34,549 nucleotides of DNA from a virus: positions 1-34,549 of the IMG/VR virus record IMGVR_UViG_3300042528_000022. The stretch is one strand, 5' to 3'. A program made the position numbers and the translations under genes. Positions 7,417-16,228 of this stretch are shown here, piece after piece. The notes under the pieces were generated by a model that did no database searches, was not told the DNA's origin, and saw only the letters and a list, made by a program, of their open reading frames with translations. Position 1 is the stretch's first letter; each line of letters begins with the position of its first letter.

Positions 7417-8042
7417 GGTTTAATAAATAATAGACTTTCGGCAATCAATTCGTTCTTATCGTTCATAACTGTTTCGACTGGCATAATATAATCAAATTTT
7501 AGATCAAACATTTTGTTTAATATTTGATCTTTATTGCAGCCGCCTTCATTATAATTATTAAAAGACACTTCGGCGATAACAACTTTAGCGTTTTTAAAAG
7601 TATTTATACCGCCTTCTATAATATCTAATTCACTACCTTGAGTGTCTATTTTTATAAGATCGTAAATATCTTTCACACAATCATCTAATCTATAAATCGG
7701 CAACTCTTCGACTATCAAATTTTGTTCGTTATATGTTTGCGAGTTTTCTTTGTATATAGAATTACCAGAACAAATTGGACTCCATTTTGTTTTATAAAAT
7801 TTAGTTGTACCGTTGATTTTACCAAGCAATTTTATTTGATAATCGTAAAGTTGTTTCTGGTATAACTTTTCGCACTCAGCGTTTCCTTCGAATAATAATA
7901 TGTTTGCGACAGGCCAGATTTGGCGCATAATGTCTGCCGTTTGGCAGACACTTGCACCGATATCTAATATATTTTTAGGATAAAATCCTTTGTCTCTGAG
8001 TAAGAAACAAATTTGAGAATAATAGTCATAAGAATAACCCAT
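7413..8042 (-). CDS. FkbM-family SAM-dependent methyltransferase
   Basis: A 209-residue class I methyltransferase. ILDIGASVCQTAD at residues 25-37 is the SAM-binding motif I; LLFEGN (49-54) carries the acidic residue after strand 2. RLDD (118-121) and LIKIDTQGSELDIIEGG (129-145) are the hallmark of the FkbM family, which commonly O-methylates sugars of glycans and polyketides. It is the last gene of the long minus-strand fibre unit, 20 bases after the tail-fibre chaperone, and faces the two glycosyltransferases. That makes a sugar of a phage-made glycan a plausible substrate, though this is inference. Confidence 0.85.
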   Translation of the reverse strand: MGYSYDYYSQICFLLRDKGFYPKNILDIGASVCQTADIMRQIWPVANILLFEGNAECEKLYQKQLYDYQIKLLGKINGTTKFYKTKWSPICSGNSIYKENSQTYNEQNLIVEELPIYRLDDCVKDIYDLIKIDTQGSELDIIEGGINTFKNAKVVIAEVSFNNYNEGGCNKDQILNKMFDLKFDYIMPVETVMNDKNELIAESLLFIKP

Positions 8043-8062
8043 GACTATTATATAAAAAAAAC

Positions 8063-8665
8063 TTAAGCATTAAAGCCTGGTATTGGATGAAATCCAGAAA
8101 CGCCGTCAAAGCTTGGCATTGGAGGAAATGGAGGTATAGTTATATTTGGAGCAGATGTCGGAATGGTGGGCCACACCGCTTGAGTAATATCTGGGATATC
8201 TAACATTGTACGCAACTGTTGTCTGAAATTTTTAAAATCAAGTTTCGCGGCATCAGACATTGGCGAATCAGACGACTGAGTAAAATCAGTTATCACAAGA
8301 TATCTATCTCTTATTGTTCTTATGCTTTGTTTTAATTGTTGGGTGCGGATTTCTATTTCTGAAGTATCTGCGTTTTGTATTGAATAAGAAATTGTGCAAG
8401 TTTTTTCATTAATATTGAGTGTTTTGGTTTCTATTAATTTTTGATCAATGTTTATTGATGGTTTTTCATTAAAGATAGCGACCCAAAACGCTAAATTTGG
8501 ACTACCTTGCCAAGTTAAATCAGATAACAATTCAGGTGAATTTTGTTCTAAAAAATTAAATCCACTTGTTGGTCCAAATGATTCCGGCAAATAATTTGGG
8601 CCTTGAATTATAGAGTAATTCTGATTATCGATTTTGGTGACTAAAAAATATTGTTTGTTGTTCAT
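8063..8665 (-). CDS. Tail fibre assembly chaperone-like protein
   Basis: A 200-residue protein. Residues 119-156 (RDRYLVITDFTQ, then SPMSDAAKLDFKNFRQQLR) match the phage tail assembly chaperone pattern, normally 'RD.LL..TDWT..pD.pl.......yRqaLRd', followed by the family's Pro/Trp tail (VWPTIPTSAPN, then PPFPPMP). The N-terminal part (1-70) looks like a small beta domain, as in many fibre-assembly proteins where it is target specific. These chaperones help trimerise the distal fibre encoded just upstream, and here the immediate upstream gene is the LamG-like adhesin with a 22-base gap. The start has an SD-less AT-rich leader. Confidence 0.75.
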   Translation of the reverse strand: MNNKQYFLVTKIDNQNYSIIQGPNYLPESFGPTSGFNFLEQNSPELLSDLTWQGSPNLAFWVAIFNEKPSINIDQKLIETKTLNINEKTCTISYSIQNADTSEIEIRTQQLKQSIRTIRDRYLVITDFTQSSDSPMSDAAKLDFKNFRQQLRTMLDIPDITQAVWPTIPTSAPNITIPPFPPMPSFDGVSGFHPIPGFNA

Positions 8666-8687
8666 GTTCTTATATTAGATATTTATA

Positions 8688-9500
8688 TTATGGTATTCCA
8701 AGTTTAGGTTTCAAGCTTTGAAGAATTGCATCAGCTTTAGCATAGGTAAATCCTTGGGGGTAAGAATTACTTGTATATTCAAATCCTGACAACCAATCGC
8801 CAATTAAAACATTTGGTAAATAATTATCATCCCAACCACCATATTTGCCAAGAGCAGGAGACCCAGCTGTAGTTAAATTTACTCCTCCGATGCTTGTGTT
8901 AACATAAGATTGTCCAGCACTACTATAAATCGCAAAGTATCCTTCATTAAAATATTGAGATTGACCTATTAATGCAATATAACGTCTTCCAGCTACTGGT
9001 GAAATGCCAGAAGAAACCCCAGAACCGTTCCTAGAAAAAATATAAGGAGCCACTCCATATCCTGCAGTGCCTAACCAAAAATCGTGACTACTTCCCTGAT
9101 ATGCTCCTAGAATAATATCAGCACCATATGTAGTATTAGATGCTACGTATTCCCAACTAACTATAAAAGTGAACTCTGTAGTTCCATAAGCGCTGTAATT
9201 ACTGCCAGCACTGGTAATAGTTTTTCCCGTACCTGGACTATACCCAGTTGTATTATTTAAATGCAACATTCCTCCATATCTGTTTGGATAATAATCAGTC
9301 GCAGAAACATTATTAGCCACAAAATTTGAAGCGTTATAAATAGAAATATCTCTACATGCGGTTAGGCTTTTCCTAGGATTATAACTAAGCCCTTGTCTAA
9401 AATTAAGAAGAGTGAAAAAGTTTGCGCCAGATTGACTCGCAATACCTAAACCATAAGGAAAGGCGGTTCCGACTATATTTGATGAAGCGTTTGTTATCAT
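8688..9500 (-). CDS. LamG-like putative receptor-binding / fibre-tip protein
   Basis: A 270-residue Gly/Ser/Tyr/Asn-rich protein with no signal peptide. Residues of about 108-245 read like a concanavalin A/LamG-type jelly roll: TEFTFIVSWEYV, then DIILGAYQGS, then FWLGTAGYG, then PVAGRRYIALIGQ, then GYFAIYSSAGQSYVN. LamG domains often bind carbohydrates, which suits a fibre tip that recognises host surface glycans. Its gene lies 4 bases after the 2233-residue fibre and 22 bases before a fibre assembly chaperone, the usual order fibre, tip, chaperone. The C-terminal end (ADAILQSLKPKLGIP) looks helical. The fold assignment is by pattern, not by alignment. Confidence 0.6.
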   Translation of the reverse strand: MITNASSNIVGTAFPYGLGIASQSGANFFTLLNFRQGLSYNPRKSLTACRDISIYNASNFVANNVSATDYYPNRYGGMLHLNNTTGYSPGTGKTITSAGSNYSAYGTTEFTFIVSWEYVASNTTYGADIILGAYQGSSHDFWLGTAGYGVAPYIFSRNGSGVSSGISPVAGRRYIALIGQSQYFNEGYFAIYSSAGQSYVNTSIGGVNLTTAGSPALGKYGGWDDNYLPNVLIGDWLSGFEYTSNSYPQGFTYAKADAILQSLKPKLGIP

Positions 9501-9504
9501 AATT

Positions 9505-12500
9505 TTATAAACTTGTGCTAACTAGCCCTTGAGCAACAACAGTTCCTATCCAAACACCTGTTGTTCCCTGATAAGAGGTTAACATATATACATCTGCATA
9601 ACCAGATACTCCAGTTATTGTTGGGGTGATACCATTCGCCCATAACACATTAGTCCATGTAATAGAAGCTGTGCCGCCATATTTTATAACTAACATTATT
9701 GTATTTACAGAAGGATTAGGCGCTCTATAATTATATGTAAAACTAGATATTGTTGTTGAAGCGGCTAAAGTTAAAACATGAATACCAGCAGCGGCGACAT
9801 CAATTGTGCATCCTACTGTTCCGCTCAATGATTGAGATGCGCTTTTTTGAACGTATGAGTTTGCTCTTACGACGTTTAAAATAGACGTACCTGCTGGATC
9901 AGTATAATAACCAGTATCATTACTATCGTAGAATATTTGCGCTCTTACTGATGAACCATCAAATAATACATAATCTCCACCAACAACTCTAACTCTCCAA
10001 CTACCACTTTGATTCAATAAACCAACGTCATTAGCAGTATCTGCATAAAAATATCCACGAACAGTTCCTGCATGACCGCCAGTTCTTAATCTTATGCCTT
10101 GTGCGCTTGAAGAGCTTGCGACATTCCAATAACTGACATCATCAGAATAAAAATGCTGACCAGTTGCTTCATTATATAAACCATTACCACTCGTAGTACT
10201 TCTAAACCAATTTGCAGTATAATATTGTGCTGCTGTTATATTACCGGCTGCGGTAATAGCGTTTAAGTTGCTTGTGCTGGCAGGATCACAATAATATCCA
10301 GTATTATCCCAATCATAAAAAAGTGTTCCGCGAACATCGCCTGGAGTCCTAAGACTTCCTCCTCCCCACGCGCCTTTGAACACACCATTTTCTAGTATTA
10401 ATAATCCATGACTTGCTAGATTACCTGCCGCTCCACCAGCATTTTGATGAGACCAAGCAATACCATACAAATTACCAGTAGTGGTTCCATCAGCGGCTAA
10501 TTTATAAGAATCACCCATCGCAAATACGCCTTGATATCTGCTTGCAGAATAAACACCAACTACAGTATTTCCATAATTATCATCAATATAAAAATTACCG
10601 TTTGCTCTTGTTGCTTTTGTGGCTAAAGTTGTAGTGGCGGAATTACCAGTACAAGAAGCGGAGCTTCCAGTCACGCTTATTCCCCATGAACCACTTGCGC
10701 CAGTTCCTGTTAATGTTGGGGCGTATGAGTTGTAGTTGCCAGTATGAATCAGTGATATCCAACTTCTCCAAGTTCCAGATTCAAGCCTTCGCATTCTGAT
10801 GTCGTCACTCCAGAACGAATATGCAAGCTGGTAGCCATAGCCATCTGGAGATCCCCAACTATTACCGATACAACTCATCCAGTTCCACCAGTCTGTTGTC
10901 GGCATTCCTGTCGTATTAGTTCCGAAATAAAATCCGGACGGGTCTGTGAGGCTGTTTGCGGTCCCGTTCTGACGAGTGCTTGAGCGCCCACGCGATCCCT
11001 CTCCTTGAACAAAGTTAGCCGCAGCGTTTCCACCAAGCTGGGTCGAGTTAGAAGCTGTAGCGGCATTACCAGTACAAGAAGCGGAGCTTCCACCAGCATT
11101 ACCTGTGATACTTCCGGTAATTGTATTGATTACAGTTAAACCAAGTAAATTACTTGTGCTTGCGGGATCTGTGTAGTATACAGTATTATCATTATCATAA
11201 TATCTTTGAGCATATATATCACCTGATTGATTGTTACCATAACTAACTAATTTAAACCATGAACCAAAGCTGCCACCACTACATCTTCTCCACCAAGGAC
11301 CACTATCAGTATTATATTGAGCAACCATCTGCCATCCATATGCAGTGCCACCAGTTGTACCAAGACTATTAGTGGTATAATGAAGCGCATTAAATCCATG
11401 AATATGCGTAAGACCTGAAGGATAATTTGTTCCATCCCAAATATCAATGAAGCCAGAACCACCATGAAAAGTTTCATTCGCTCCATATCCATTATGACCA
11501 AATGAACCTACATGATAGTTAGCATCACTTGAATAATCGACTCTTCTACTGTAATTATTTTTTGCACTTCCACCGATACTAACTTTGAAATCAGTTAATC
11601 CTAAATATCTTAAATAATTATCAGTTGAACAAGTTATTCTTGTCAATCTGTTTGCGAATCCAGAATCTCCCGAATCAGTATTAATCCATCCAGCTTGAAT
11701 ATACCCACTACCGTCAGTTCGTACAACTTTGTTGACTTCGTTATTTCTGCCGGTGTGAACATTAAGTCCATATGCTGTTGCAGCATTACCACCAATATTT
11801 AAACCTGATACAGTTGTATTAGAAGTTGTGGTTATTACTGTTCCAGTTAAAGCTCCTTGATTTGTATCCGTCATTACTACGTTGCCCCAAGCGGACCAAG
11901 TAATATTGTCTGTTTTATTTCTTACTCTCCAACCACTTGACGGTATGTTATAATAATATTCGTGTTGAACTGTTCCAGTAGAACCACCGGGATTAAAACT
12001 TAATAAATTTCTGCTGTAACCAGTGTAAGTTATACTTCTAAAACCATTATCAGTATATGTATCAAGATTAGCTTCAGTTCCGCTAGTCAATCCACGCATA
12101 AAATTGGTATTTCCTTCGCCACCAAATTGTGTTGAATTAGAAGCTGTAGCGGCATTACCAGTACAAGAAGCAGAACTTCCAGAAGTGTTTTGATTACCTG
12201 CCGTATTCACGCCGGGAAGATTAATAGAAGCGGAACCATTGAAACTAACGCCACCTATAGTTCTTGCTGTTTGCAAGATAGTTGCTGTTCCTGCGTTACC
12301 TGAAATTGAACCAGTAATTGTATTGGTTACAGTTAAACCTAGTAAGTTACTTGTGCTTGCTGGATCTGTGTAATAAGCTGTATTATTACTATCGTAGAAT
12401 AATGGCGCTCTGAAAGATCCTTCTGATTCCGTATAAGTAACTTCTCCAAAATAAAATCTTCCACTAAGTTCTTGAAAATAAGCAGTTCTAGCAGTAGTAC

Positions 12501-15500
12501 CATCATGAAATGATATATATGGACTCCCAGCACTATATACAGCTATCGCACCTGCGCTGGACATTCCTGAAGTAGATCCAGCTACAATGCTATTATGTCT
12601 TGTAGCGTCCAATATTGATGTACTTGCAGGATCTAAATAATATGCAGTATTTGCGCTATCATAAAGAATAGGTGTTTGAACGCTTGAATTTCCATAAACG
12701 ATATTTGCAATAAAGTTTTCATAGCCTGTGCCAGGATTGTTTCTTATTGACATTCTACCAGATGACTCCATCAATATGTTCGATGCAACAACTCCAGACC
12801 AATGAAAACCAAGAGCAGGAGCATAAATTTCACTGGTAAGACCACCGCCTCCAGCCGCTTCTCTAACTTGTATATGTTGTACGTATGAAGTTCCTGCGCT
12901 TGTGGTTTGTATAAATGCTTGACCAGCAGCATAAATTCCTCCTGAATTTCCATCAATACTAATACCTGTTAATGTTTGACCAGCAGATGCTCTATTCAAA
13001 GCGATTGCTGTTGTGCCAACGTAATGAGTGCTGTTTCCAAGTACACCTGAAGGAATTGTACCACTTAAATTTCCAGCGGTTAGAGTCGATGCCGTAGTTA
13101 ACGCAGTGTTACCACCAATAGTTAATGCGTTTAAAACAGATGTACTTGCAGGATCTAAATAATAAGCTGTATTATTAAAATCATAAAATATTGGCGCACG
13201 AATAGACGATACTCGCCAAATAAAATTACCACTATTATCCCAAATGCAATCTTGATTCCACCCACCACTTGTGCTTCTTCTATAAAAATTTATACTATCG
13301 CTTGAGTGATGCAACATATACCACCAAGTTGAAGATGTGCTTTGGAATCCAATACTTGGACTATTTCCACCTATATTTATTCCACCGCCCCAAGCACTTG
13401 CGCTACTGTCGTACCAATTTTTATTTGTTTTTAACTCTAAAATATTAGATAAACTTGATGGATCTGTATAATAAGTAGTATCATTACTATCATAGAAAAT
13501 AGGTGCGCGAACATCAACTGTTGAAGTTAAAGAGGATGTAAATGCAGAATAATTAACATAATTACTAGTCGTTAATCCATTTGTAGCGGTTGCTGCATTA
13601 CCATCTATGCTAACTCCAGTAAGAGTTTGAGATGCTGATCCTCTATTAAGAGCAATAGATGTTGTGCCAATAAAATGAGCGCTGTTTCCAAGAACACCTG
13701 AAGGAATAGTTCCACTAAGATTACCAGCGGTTAAAGTCGAACTAGTATATAATCCATTTGTAACAGTCGCCGCGTTACCAGTAATACTTGTTGCTAGTTC
13801 AACTTTAGATATTGTAGTAACTCTTGTCAAAGCGGATGTAGTCGCATCTGTAACCGTCCATCCTTCTAAAGGAGCATTGCCTTGATCATAAATACATCTT
13901 ACATTAAATCTTCCGTAATAAATAAGACTAGATAAATGTAAACATACTTTTCCGCTTGCATTTGTTCCAATTGAAACAGTGCCGGGATTCCAAGCGCCTA
14001 AATTAGTGTAACTTAAATTTGTCCAGCTATTGTTATAAGCGTACCACACTATTTCTAGATGTATTGGCACCCCATTACCGTAAGCGTAGCCCTCAATAAT
14101 TACAGTAGGCATGTTGAATGTGCTGTAATCGATATTTGTAGTTATTAAATATCCATTTGTAGGAGTTGCGCCTCCTCCATAATACACGCAAGTTAAACCA
14201 TGATTGGCGGCAGATATAGTAGCTGCTCTTAAATTATTTAAGTTACTAGTAGAATTAGGATTAAGAAAATAACCAGTATCATTACTGTCGTAGAAGATCG
14301 GCGCTCGGAAATCAGTATCAGAATAAGCCGAACCAACTACATGTAATTTATTAGCAGGGCTTGTTGTGCCTATACCAACATTACCATTACCTAATATATT
14401 AACAAGATGATCGGCTGCATATAGCCCTAAAGAAAGCATGTTAAGTGCTGATCCATCAGCTACATGTCTATAACCAATATACGAGCAATTATATTGACTC
14501 TGTGCTTTACCTATGAGATTTATTGCGGTTTCAGTTGCTGCTAAATTTGCGTACATCACTGAAGATCCCCAATTAAATGCATCTGATGCAGTTCCTGCTA
14601 TTCTTAAAAAAGCGACACCGTCACCACCAACACCTGCTAAATGTAATAATGACGTAGGGCTTGTTGTACCTATACCAACTTTTCCAGCCACCAATAAAGA
14701 TGTTCCTGAATTTGCGGCGTCTAAATAATATGCTGTATTATCACTATCGTAAAATATCGGCGCACGAAATGAACCAGACGATGTGGCATTTCCACCACCG
14801 AGAGTAAATGTCCATGTTGAACCATAACCATAATTATTAAACTCTACACTGCTTGAATTATTATACAAAATTCCTGAAGTTGTATAAGTTCTAGATCCCC
14901 AACTACCATATGATCCAGCCGTTCCGCCCAAATAAAGAATTCCACTTAATTGAGCATCACCGCTTACGCTTAGTCTTAAATCTGGAGTTACATTTCCTAA
15001 ACCAAGATTTAATAATCGAGAATTACTAGCGGGATCAACATAATAAGCAGTATCATTACTATCATAAAAAATAGGAGCGCGACTATCTGTATTAGCAGTC
15101 AACGATCCACCAAACCATCCATTACCATTATTTAAATCAACATAAAAACGAGCCGCACCAGCACCAACAAATCCCAAACGATTCGAATCTCCTGATCCGC
15201 CTAAGAGTCCACCAGCAATTGTTTCAAAATATAAACCCCAATTAACGTTGCCAGGGGTTATCCAAAAATTATTAACATCTACTACTTGCAAGTAAGCATA
15301 ACCAGTAACAGCAGATGAAACTATACCTGCAAACGATGGCGTATTAGCTGTTCCTACGTTTTGATTGATTGTGTAAGCGGTTATGTTTGAGGAAGTTCCA
15401 GATGTGTTTTGGTTACCTGCTGTATTAACACCGGGAAGATTAATAGCAGCCGAACCGTTGAAGCTAACGCCACCTATAGTTCTTGCTGTTTGTAATATAG

Positions 15501-16206
15501 TTGCTGTACCAGCATTACCACTAACGCTTCCAGTGATTGTGTTGGCGACAGTTAAACCGACTAAATTGCTTGTACTGGCAGCATCAATATAATACGCTGT
15601 ATTTGTAATATCATAAAACGATTGAGCATAAATATTATTTACAACTCTTACATTACTGTCTGCATTTCCAACTGAAAAAATTTCTGTGCCTTCTCCGACA
15701 AGATTATTATAAAACCTAGTCCCACCGTAGCCATAGTAAGCCCCTATTCTTATTCCAGTGTGCCAGTTTAATGTGAGCTTAGAATAGTTGCCGCCAACAT
15801 TCTCCATTGCGGTAAATATCTTATAAGCTTGGCTGGAAGTGTAATCTCCACCAAATGTAAGTCCGGTTCCAGCGGTTCCACCAGCACCAACAGTCCACGG
15901 TTGAGCGTTATCAGCGCCAAAATTTAATCTTGTTAATTGTAATGTGGCAAATGTAGGACTATTGCTACTCCCTACGTTTTGATTAATTGTATATGCAGTT
16001 ATATTGGCAGCATTACCATCAATACTAACACCAGTTAATGTTTGTGCGCCGCTCGCTCTATTAAAAACATTTTGTGTAGTACCAACATAATACGTAGAAT
16101 TAGCGGCTACGCCATAAGTTCCTATATTAGAGGCTGTGACTATGGTTGTTGCTGATTGTCCACCATCCGCTGTTCTTATTGTTGAACCATGATTAAGAAT
16201 TGCCAT
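9505..16206 (-). CDS. Giant repeat tail fibre (2233 aa)
   Basis: A 2233-residue Gly/Asn/Ser/Thr-rich fibre. I count 11 copies of a motif of the form (A)PIFYDSNDTAYYxDPASTSNL, irregularly spaced through the chain; the same type of motif is common in tail fibres of phages from aquatic metagenomes. Between copies lie 'GISIDGNAAT', 'ITAYTINQNVG', 'NLSGTIPSGVLGNS' and 'NVGIGTTSPANKLHV' type segments, and variable domains that differ greatly, suggesting modular exchange. The C-terminus (about 2130-2233) is a beta-rich cap ending in VAQGLVSTSL, with no S74 chaperone signature. It is followed after 4 bases by the LamG-like gene. Probable role: long side or tail fibre for host attachment. The repeats generate antisense and frame-shifted open frames that are not genes. 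Confidence 0.85.
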   Translation of the reverse strand: MAILNHGSTIRTADGGQSATTIVTASNIGTYGVAANSTYYVGTTQNVFNRASGAQTLTGVSIDGNAANITAYTINQNVGSSNSPTFATLQLTRLNFGADNAQPWTVGAGGTAGTGLTFGGDYTSSQAYKIFTAMENVGGNYSKLTLNWHTGIRIGAYYGYGGTRFYNNLVGEGTEIFSVGNADSNVRVVNNIYAQSFYDITNTAYYIDAASTSNLVGLTVANTITGSVSGNAGTATILQTARTIGGVSFNGSAAINLPGVNTAGNQNTSGTSSNITAYTINQNVGTANTPSFAGIVSSAVTGYAYLQVVDVNNFWITPGNVNWGLYFETIAGGLLGGSGDSNRLGFVGAGAARFYVDLNNGNGWFGGSLTANTDSRAPIFYDSNDTAYYVDPASNSRLLNLGLGNVTPDLRLSVSGDAQLSGILYLGGTAGSYGSWGSRTYTTSGILYNNSSSVEFNNYGYGSTWTFTLGGGNATSSGSFRAPIFYDSDNTAYYLDAANSGTSLLVAGKVGIGTTSPTSLLHLAGVGGDGVAFLRIAGTASDAFNWGSSVMYANLAATETAINLIGKAQSQYNCSYIGYRHVADGSALNMLSLGLYAADHLVNILGNGNVGIGTTSPANKLHVVGSAYSDTDFRAPIFYDSNDTGYFLNPNSTSNLNNLRAATISAANHGLTCVYYGGGATPTNGYLITTNIDYSTFNMPTVIIEGYAYGNGVPIHLEIVWYAYNNSWTNLSYTNLGAWNPGTVSIGTNASGKVCLHLSSLIYYGRFNVRCIYDQGNAPLEGWTVTDATTSALTRVTTISKVELATSITGNAATVTNGLYTSSTLTAGNLSGTIPSGVLGNSAHFIGTTSIALNRGSASQTLTGVSIDGNAATATNGLTTSNYVNYSAFTSSLTSTVDVRAPIFYDSNDTTYYTDPSSLSNILELKTNKNWYDSSASAWGGGINIGGNSPSIGFQSTSSTWWYMLHHSSDSINFYRRSTSGGWNQDCIWDNSGNFIWRVSSIRAPIFYDFNNTAYYLDPASTSVLNALTIGGNTALTTASTLTAGNLSGTIPSGVLGNSTHYVGTTAIALNRASAGQTLTGISIDGNSGGIYAAGQAFIQTTSAGTSYVQHIQVREAAGGGGLTSEIYAPALGFHWSGVVASNILMESSGRMSIRNNPGTGYENFIANIVYGNSSVQTPILYDSANTAYYLDPASTSILDATRHNSIVAGSTSGMSSAGAIAVYSAGSPYISFHDGTTARTAYFQELSGRFYFGEVTYTESEGSFRAPLFYDSNNTAYYTDPASTSNLLGLTVTNTITGSISGNAGTATILQTARTIGGVSFNGSASINLPGVNTAGNQNTSGSSASCTGNAATASNSTQFGGEGNTNFMRGLTSGTEANLDTYTDNGFRSITYTGYSRNLLSFNPGGSTGTVQHEYYYNIPSSGWRVRNKTDNITWSAWGNVVMTDTNQGALTGTVITTTSNTTVSGLNIGGNAATAYGLNVHTGRNNEVNKVVRTDGSGYIQAGWINTDSGDSGFANRLTRITCSTDNYLRYLGLTDFKVSIGGSAKNNYSRRVDYSSDANYHVGSFGHNGYGANETFHGGSGFIDIWDGTNYPSGLTHIHGFNALHYTTNSLGTTGGTAYGWQMVAQYNTDSGPWWRRCSGGSFGSWFKLVSYGNNQSGDIYAQRYYDNDNTVYYTDPASTSNLLGLTVINTITGSITGNAGGSSASCTGNAATASNSTQLGGNAAANFVQGEGSRGRSSTRQNGTANSLTDPSGFYFGTNTTGMPTTDWWNWMSCIGNSWGSPDGYGYQLAYSFWSDDIRMRRLESGTWRSWISLIHTGNYNSYAPTLTGTGASGSWGISVTGSSASCTGNSATTTLATKATRANGNFYIDDNYGNTVVGVYSASRYQGVFAMGDSYKLAADGTTTGNLYGIAWSHQNAGGAAGNLASHGLLILENGVFKGAWGGGSLRTPGDVRGTLFYDWDNTGYYCDPASTSNLNAITAAGNITAAQYYTANWFRSTTSGNGLYNEATGQHFYSDDVSYWNVASSSSAQGIRLRTGGHAGTVRGYFYADTANDVGLLNQSGSWRVRVVGGDYVLFDGSSVRAQIFYDSNDTGYYTDPAGTSILNVVRANSYVQKSASQSLSGTVGCTIDVAAAGIHVLTLAASTTISSFTYNYRAPNPSVNTIMLVIKYGGTASITWTNVLWANGITPTITGVSGYADVYMLTSYQGTTGVWIGTVVAQGLVSTSL

Positions 16207-16228
16207 ATTTTTTTATATATTTATTATG

